A stretch of DNA of 10,087 nt from Syntrophorhabdus sp. (GTDB taxonomy: Bacteria > Desulfobacterota > BSN033 > UBA1163), in contig DYHU01000130.1 of the NCBI GenBank assembly GCA_020724025.1, positions 1-10,087 of the forward strand. The letters run 5' to 3'. The translations under genes and the position numbers were made by a program. Of this stretch, positions 5,904 through 10,087 are shown in pieces. The notes under the pieces were generated by a model. The model searched no databases. It was given only the letters and a program-made list of their open reading frames with translations, and had not been told where the DNA came from. Every line of letters begins with the position of its first letter. Position 1 is the stretch's first letter.

Positions 5904-5923
5904 ATTTTAAAGATGGAACCAGA

Positions 5924-6781
5924 ATGGAATTAACCGTTCAACTGATCGTTTATGGCATCCTGATGGGGCTGATCTTTTCCCTGATTGCCTTGGGGCTGTC
6001 CCTCATCTTCGGGGTGATGAACATCGTCAATTTTGCCCATGGCGAATTTATGATGGTGGGAATGTATATTGCCTACCTCCTCTCCACGTTCCTGCCTCTC
6101 GACCCCCTCCTCTCCCTGCCTTTTGCCGCGGGAGCCGGATATTTACTGGGAGTCGTGAGTTACCGTCTCCTCATTCATCGGATCCTCCGGGGCCCGATGG
6201 TGGCCCAGCTCTTCGGGACGTTTGGCTTAATGCTCTTTCTCCGCTATCTCGCCATGTATATTTTTACTCCGGATGTGCGGTCTGTTAAACAGGGGATTCT
6301 CGTAGGAAAGACGCTCTCCATGGGGTGGATCAACGTCGATGCGAGCAAAGTCTTCTCGGCAGGGGTCTGCCTTCTCGCCTTTGCCGTTATCTACTGGATG
6401 ATCTACCGGACAAAATTGGGGAGGGCGTTGAGGGCAACCTCCATCGATTCCGAGGCGGCAAAGTATATGGGGATCGACACCAAAGGGATGAACGCTCTTG
6501 CCTGGGGAATCGGAGGAGCAACCGTAGCCCTGGCCGGCGCGCTTCTGGCTCACTTCTATTATGTAACGCCTACCGTGGGCATGCTTTTCACTCTCATCGC
6601 CTTCGCCACGGTGGCCCTGGGTGGATTTGGAAGCATTGTCGGGGCCTTTATCGCCGGGATCGTCATTGGTTTGATCATGGTTGTGAGCGGTCAATTTGTG
6701 AGCGAACTGAAGTTCTCCTTCATCTATATTGTCTATTTCCTGGTAGTGGTCTTCAGACCCCGGGGTCTCTTCGGGTGGTGA
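5924..6781 (+). CDS. livH: Branched-chain amino acid ABC transporter permease LivH
   Basis: Inner-membrane permease that forms the translocation channel with LivM, 285 residues, normal for LivH. About eight hydrophobic segments are visible, near residues 6-28, 33-55, 58-80, 93-115, 142-162, 187-208, 215-245 and 262-280. Family landmarks are the N-terminal GLIFSLIALGLSLIFGVMNI followed by NFAHGEFMMVGMY, the cytoplasmic coupling loop TKLGRALRATSIDSEAAKYMGID, and the closing VVVFRPRGLFGW. The ribosome site is weak (GGA at 5915-5917). The nearest strong purine run is in the 3' arm of the upstream hairpin, too far away to serve. The livM ATG follows the stop after one base. Confidence 0.95.
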   Translation: MELTVQLIVYGILMGLIFSLIALGLSLIFGVMNIVNFAHGEFMMVGMYIAYLLSTFLPLDPLLSLPFAAGAGYLLGVVSYRLLIHRILRGPMVAQLFGTFGLMLFLRYLAMYIFTPDVRSVKQGILVGKTLSMGWINVDASKVFSAGVCLLAFAVIYWMIYRTKLGRALRATSIDSEAAKYMGIDTKGMNALAWGIGGATVALAGALLAHFYYVTPTVGMLFTLIAFATVALGGFGSIVGAFIAGIVIGLIMVVSGQFVSELKFSFIYIVYFLVVVFRPRGLFGW

Positions 6782-6782
6782 G

Positions 6783-7784
6783 ATGCGGCAGTTATTCATA
6801 GACATTTTCTCCTTTGGAGACCGGCCCCGTTTTGAGAGAATCGGGTTTCTCATCTTTATCCTCATCGTCCTCATCTTTCCCTGGATCGTTGCCTCTGCCT
6901 ATGGCAGGGCGGTCATGATCAAGTTTCTCCTCTTTGCCCTCTTCGGCCTGGGCTGGAATCTCATCGGCGGCTATGGAGGGCAGGTCGACCTCGGCCAGGC
7001 CAAGAATGTCGGTTTTGGGGCCTATGCCACGGCGCTGATGATGGTCTGGTGGAAGACACCATTCTGGATCACTGTTATTCCTGGGGTGGTGATTGCCGCG
7101 GCCGAATCTTTTGTGGTGGCCTATCCGATGTTTCGATTGAAAGGCCATTACTTTGCCATTGCCACCCTCTGCGTGGCTTTGGTCTGGAAGGAGCTCTTCA
7201 TCTTCTGGGACTGGACAGGAGGCGCCCGGGGCGTGGAGATACCGATCCGATCCGGCGCTGATTTCGTCTATATGCAGTTTAACTCGCCCATCTATTACCA
7301 TTACTTCATCTTTTTCCTCTTCCTCTTGCAGTTTCTCTTCATGAACTGGTTCAGGAAATCGAAGTTGGGTTATGATGTTCAGGCGGTCAGGGATAATGAG
7401 GATGCCGCCGCAAGCCTCGGAATCAATGTCTATCGAACCAAGGTGATCAACTACACCATCACTGGCGGCCTGGGCGCCATTGGCGGAAGCTTCATGGTCG
7501 TCTACTATCTTTACATCGATCCCGATGCGGTGATGCCTCTGGATCTGTCCATCCTGATCGCCATGACCGTGATGGTAGGAGGGGCGGGTTCGATCTGGGG
7601 TCCCATCATCGGAGCGGGCATTCTTATTCCTCTGGATATGTATCTCGGAGCTTGGTTGGGAGCACAGAAGCGTCTGGGTATCGACTTTATGGTTTACGCA
7701 ATGATCATGATGATCATTGCCGCCAAAGAGCCGAAGGGGATCTGGGGGATCATCGAGCGGGTGAGAAAGAAGTGGTCGAGGTAG
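6783..7784 (+). CDS. livM: Branched-chain amino acid ABC transporter permease LivM
   Basis: Second inner-membrane permease of the importer, 333 residues. After a hydrophilic N-terminus, strongly hydrophobic segments start at about residue 20 and recur to about 320. The conserved entry motif, usually GxxGQxSLGHAxFxGxGAY, is present in a variant form, GGYGGQVDLGQAKNVGFGAY, at about 62-81. The ATPase-coupling loop is RKSKLGYDVQAVRDNEDAAA followed by SLGINVYRTK. The last hydrophobic helix is followed by AKEPKGIWGI and a basic tail. The start lies one base after the livH stop with only GGTGGTGAG upstream, suggesting translational coupling. Four bases separate it from livG. Confidence 0.94.
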   Translation: MRQLFIDIFSFGDRPRFERIGFLIFILIVLIFPWIVASAYGRAVMIKFLLFALFGLGWNLIGGYGGQVDLGQAKNVGFGAYATALMMVWWKTPFWITVIPGVVIAAAESFVVAYPMFRLKGHYFAIATLCVALVWKELFIFWDWTGGARGVEIPIRSGADFVYMQFNSPIYYHYFIFFLFLLQFLFMNWFRKSKLGYDVQAVRDNEDAAASLGINVYRTKVINYTITGGLGAIGGSFMVVYYLYIDPDAVMPLDLSILIAMTVMVGGAGSIWGPIIGAGILIPLDMYLGAWLGAQKRLGIDFMVYAMIMMIIAAKEPKGIWGIIERVRKKWSR

Positions 7785-7788
7785 AGAG

Positions 7789-8517
7789 ATGATGCTCGAG
7801 GTGAAGAACCTTGTAAAAGAATTCGGCGGCCTGGTGGCCAATGCCGACATCTCCTTTCAACTAAAACAGGGAGAAATTCTGGGCCTGATCGGTCCGAACG
7901 GCGCTGGCAAGTCCACTCTCTTCAACTGTATCGCCGGCTATTATAAACCAACCGGTGGAGATATTTTATTTGAAGGGAAAGATATTACTGGCTGGCCTCC
8001 TCACCTGGTCACAAGAGAAGGAATCGCCAGGACCTTTCAGGGCATGAAGATGATGCCCAATCTGACCGTGGAAGAGAATGTGATGATCGGAGCATTCTGT
8101 CGAACCAGCGATCGGCCAATCGCTCAGAAAGAGGCACAGGGGATTTTAGATCTGATGGGCCTCGCCGGAGAGGCGGATGCGCTTCCTACGGAACTTCCCA
8201 TTGCTTCGCAGAAGAGGATCGAGCTGGCCCGGGCAATCGCTACGAAGCCCAAGCTTCTGATGCTCGACGAGATGGCCGCCGGCCTCAATCCCCTCGAGAC
8301 CAAAGAGATCATTCAAACCTTGCAAAGGATTAAGGAGGAGAGGAAGTTGACCCTCTTTCTGACCGAACATGTGATGGAGTTTGTCATGACTGTCTCGGAG
8401 AGGGTGATCGTCATGTCTGCGGGAAAGAAGATCACAGAGGGACCGCCCGTAGAGGTTGCCCGTCAGGAGAAGGTGATCGAGGCATACCTCGGGGAGAGAT
8501 ATGCTAAAGGTAGATAA
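7789..8517 (+). CDS. livG: Branched-chain amino acid ABC transporter ATP-binding protein LivG
   Basis: Cytoplasmic ATPase subunit that powers import together with LivF, 242 residues. Walker A is GPNGAGKST (35-43), the Q-loop glutamine is Q84 in ARTFQGMKM, Walker B is LLMLDE (156-161) with catalytic E161, and the H-loop is H194 in LTEHVME. The signature motif, normally LSxGQ, is strongly altered to LPIASQKR (136-143), although the following IELARAIATKP is standard. Several LivG proteins carry relaxed signatures, so the protein is probably functional, with the canonical LSGGEQQ coming from LivF. The start follows GAGGTAGAGAG; ATG at 7792 is an alternative. The last 17 bases overlap livF. Confidence 0.95.
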   Translation: MMLEVKNLVKEFGGLVANADISFQLKQGEILGLIGPNGAGKSTLFNCIAGYYKPTGGDILFEGKDITGWPPHLVTREGIARTFQGMKMMPNLTVEENVMIGAFCRTSDRPIAQKEAQGILDLMGLAGEADALPTELPIASQKRIELARAIATKPKLLMLDEMAAGLNPLETKEIIQTLQRIKEERKLTLFLTEHVMEFVMTVSERVIVMSAGKKITEGPPVEVARQEKVIEAYLGERYAKGR

Positions 8518-9205
8518 GATTAAGGTGCATTACGAAGGAATTCCGGCCCTTCATGAGGTGACCTTTAAGGTCAACCAGGGAGAACTGGTTGCCATCGTGG
8601 GCGCCAATGGAGCCGGGAAAAGCACTGCGCTCAAGGCCATTGTCGGAGCGGTCAATCCGGTTTCCGGAAACATCGTCTTCAACGGAAAGGACATCACCCA
8701 TCAGGAGACGCCAAAGATTGTGAGACTGGGCGTGGTCTATGTCCCCGAGTCAAGGCATATCTTCGGTCCATTAACCGTGGAGGAAAACCTTCTATTAGGC
8801 GCCTTTACGACCGATTCGGAAAAAGAGGTCAGAGAACACCTGGACCATGTCTATCAGCTTTTCCCGAGACTGAAAGAGCGCTTCAGACAGCGGGGAGAAA
8901 CTCTGAGCGGTGGGGAGCAACAGATGTTGGCCATCGGTCGGGGTTTGATGATCCGGCCGAAGTTGCTCATGCTGGATGAACCCTCGCTCGGATTGATGCC
9001 GAAACTGGTGACCGAACTCTTTAATACAATCTCCCTGCTAAAAGAAGAGGGTTATACCATCCTTCTCGTCGAACAGAATGTGAGGGAAGCCCTGGAATTA
9101 GCCGACCGGGGATATGTCCTGCAGACCGGTCGAACCGTCCACACCGGTAGCGGAAAAGAGTTGTTGGAGTCCGACATCGTCAAAAAAGCCTTCCTGGGGC
9201 TGTAA
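8501..9205 (+). CDS. livF: Branched-chain amino acid ABC transporter ATP-binding protein LivF
   Basis: Second cytoplasmic ATPase of the importer, 234 residues, the usual LivF size. Walker A is GANGAGKST (34-42), the signature is LSGGEQQ (135-141) and Walker B is LLMLDEPS (155-162) with E160. Two LivF-type substitutions are present: VPESRHIF in the Q-loop area (E83 in place of Q) and LLVEQNV in the H-loop (Q in place of H), both normal for this subfamily. The start lies inside livG (17-base overlap) with GGGGAGAG just upstream, so translation is probably coupled. No terminator follows; a 93-base gap leads to the ACT gene. Confidence 0.95.
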   Translation: MLKVDKIKVHYEGIPALHEVTFKVNQGELVAIVGANGAGKSTALKAIVGAVNPVSGNIVFNGKDITHQETPKIVRLGVVYVPESRHIFGPLTVEENLLLGAFTTDSEKEVREHLDHVYQLFPRLKERFRQRGETLSGGEQQMLAIGRGLMIRPKLLMLDEPSLGLMPKLVTELFNTISLLKEEGYTILLVEQNVREALELADRGYVLQTGRTVHTGSGKELLESDIVKKAFLGL

Positions 9206-9298
9206 GCGATAGATGATGAACAATTCAGAGTCCAAATAAACGGGACAAATCTATTTTCAAATTACAATTTCCATAAAATAGAAAAGGAGGAACGGATT

Positions 9299-9697
9299 AT
9301 GGCAAAGGCGAAAAAAGTAAAGGAGATCGGTTTTACCATGCCCAATAAAGTCGGGTTGCTTTCGGAGGTGACCACAGCCATTGCTGGAGCAAAGGTGAAT
9401 ATCACTGCGATCTGTGCATATGGGATGGAAGGTAGCGCCTATTTTATGCTGACCACGAACAGCAATGCAAAAGCGAAGAAAGCCCTTGGACCCTTAGGCG
9501 TCGCGATTGAAGAAAAGGATGTGGTCGAAGTGGAAGTGCCGGACAAACCGGGGGAGCTGCAGAAAGTTGCAAAAAAAATCGCCGATGCAGGTATTGATAT
9601 CGAATATATGTATGCCACTGCCAGCTCAGGCAAAAAAGAGACCTGCATTTTTATGACATCCGATAATGCGAAGGCGATCAAGGTAATCAATAAATAG
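9299..9697 (+). CDS. Small tandem ACT-domain protein (amino acid-binding, probably regulatory)
   Basis: A 132-residue soluble protein made of two ACT folds and little else. The first, about 7-72, starts EIGFTMPNKVGLLSEVTTAI and continues with GAKVNITAICAYG; the second, about 76-130, starts VEVEVPDKPGELQKVAKKIA and continues DAGIDIEYMYATAS. Both keep the turn between the first strand and helix (NKVGLL, DKPGEL) where ACT domains bind amino acids at dimer interfaces. No enzyme domain is attached, so it is likely a sensor or a partner subunit. A strong AAGGAGG at 9284-9290 marks the start. Lying 93 bases after livF, it may be co-transcribed, and a role in sensing the imported amino acid is a reasonable inference. 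A TAAAAT at 9274-9279 resembles a -10 box but lacks a good -35. Confidence 0.88.
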   Translation: MAKAKKVKEIGFTMPNKVGLLSEVTTAIAGAKVNITAICAYGMEGSAYFMLTTNSNAKAKKALGPLGVAIEEKDVVEVEVPDKPGELQKVAKKIADAGIDIEYMYATASSGKKETCIFMTSDNAKAIKVINK

Positions 9698-9738
9698 ATA
9701 GATGCATATTTATATCTGTGAATGAAGGGAGAATGAAG

Positions 9739-10044
9739 ATGATCAGTGTCATTGCGTCGATTCGTGTGAAGAGAGGAAGACTTCCTGAATTTCTCAAAAT
9801 CTTTAAGGCCAATGTCCCTAAGGTCAGGGAAGAGAAAGGATGTATTGAGTATTTTCCGGCGATCGATGTGGATTCCGGCTTACCCCCACAGGTTCTGGAC
9901 GAAAATATGGTCACCGTTCTCGAGAAGTGGGAGAGCCTGGAAGCTCTTCGGGATCATCTTGTCGCGCCTCATATGCTGGCCTATAAGGGGAAGGTCAAGG
10001 ACATCGTCGAGAATGTCTCCATCAAAGTTCTACAGGAAGCCTAA
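9739..10044 (+). CDS. ABM-domain (antibiotic biosynthesis monooxygenase/YgiN-like) protein
   Basis: A single ferredoxin-like alpha/beta barrel domain of 101 residues. The opening MISVIASIRVKRGRLPEFLK followed by IFKANVP, the REEKGCIEYF strand, and EKWESLEALRDHLVAPHM with E62, W64, H73 and H78 are typical of the ABM/YgiN group. Members include cofactor-free quinol oxidases, haem-degrading enzymes and many of unknown role, so no reaction is assigned. The chosen ATG at 9739 has GGGAG at 9727-9731 with good spacing. ATG at 9733 and GTG at 9718 are in frame but poorly spaced. It follows the ACT gene by 41 bases and probably belongs to the same transcript. Confidence 0.87.
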   Translation: MISVIASIRVKRGRLPEFLKIFKANVPKVREEKGCIEYFPAIDVDSGLPPQVLDENMVTVLEKWESLEALRDHLVAPHMLAYKGKVKDIVENVSIKVLQEA

Positions 10045-10087
10045 ATTGAAGGGCATGTTCTTTGTTATCATTTCGGCGATCGCCTTC

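Noticed and set aside
6792..7850. Long open frame (352 codons) antisense to livM
   Set aside because: It mirrors the hydrophobic livM gene: the product is rich in H, D, P, G and R, has no recognisable domain or ribosome site, and livM is unmistakable.
9206..9298. Independent promoter for the ACT gene
   Set aside because: TAAAAT at 9274-9279 could be a -10 box, but no acceptable -35 lies at 16-18 bases; the AT-rich gap alone is insufficient evidence.
10030..10087. Start of a further gene at 10055 (MFFVIISAIAF...) or the end of a convergent minus-strand gene stopping at 10030-10032
   Set aside because: Both frames are open to the window edge, but only 33-58 bases are visible and neither has decisive support; the ribosome site for 10055 is too close to the ATG.

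Overview
The window reads as a piece of a bacterial chromosome with mid-range GC, dense genes and many short dispersed inverted repeats. A high-affinity branched-chain amino acid (HAAT-type) importer operon with tandem ACT and ABM-domain genes downstream, Shine-Dalgarno-led genes, a Sec signal peptide and families of small palindromic intergenic repeats together suggest a Gram-negative anaerobe of the Desulfobacterota/Deltaproteobacteria type. That placement is inference from gene style; no rRNA or other phylogenetic marker is present. Two proteins have an archaeal flavour: a cupin-type glucose-6-phosphate isomerase and a class III aminotransferase with a four-cysteine loop.

Left part (1-4000): a possible upstream gene fragment ends in an ATGA overlap with a PLP-dependent class III aminotransferase on the + strand. 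Converging on it, only two bases away, is a minus-strand cluster transcribed from about 4000 leftward: an M20-family metallo-deacylase/peptidase (ArgE/DapE-like), a cupin glucose-6-phosphate isomerase and an isochorismatase-family cysteine hydrolase. The last two are joined by another ATGA overlap. A GC-rich hairpin repeat lies between the M20 and isomerase genes. A second palindromic repeat lies inside the M20 reading frame and adds 24 residues between two metal-ligand motifs without breaking the frame.

Divergent intergenic region (3999-4491): about 490 bases with no convincing gene. It holds candidate promoters for both directions, a 126-base MITE-like element (13-base terminal inverted repeats, TA at each end) that itself contains a second inverted repeat, a pair of GC-rich hairpins, and a long 5' leader with two strong Shine-Dalgarno sequences ahead of the transporter operon.

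Right part (4492-10044): a complete ABC importer in canonical order: periplasmic binding protein, LivH and LivM permeases, LivG and LivF ATPases. From LivH to LivF the genes are separated by at most 4 bases or overlap, while two stable hairpin repeats separate the binding-protein gene from livH. The operon continues with, or is followed by, a small tandem-ACT-domain protein and an antibiotic-biosynthesis-monooxygenase (ABM) fold protein. The likely theme is uptake and turnover of amino acids: import (Liv), transamination (aminotransferase), deacylation or peptide cleavage (M20), and amino acid sensing (ACT). I see no evidence for a defence, CRISPR or phage system. The most unusual feature is the in-frame palindromic insertion in the M20 gene.
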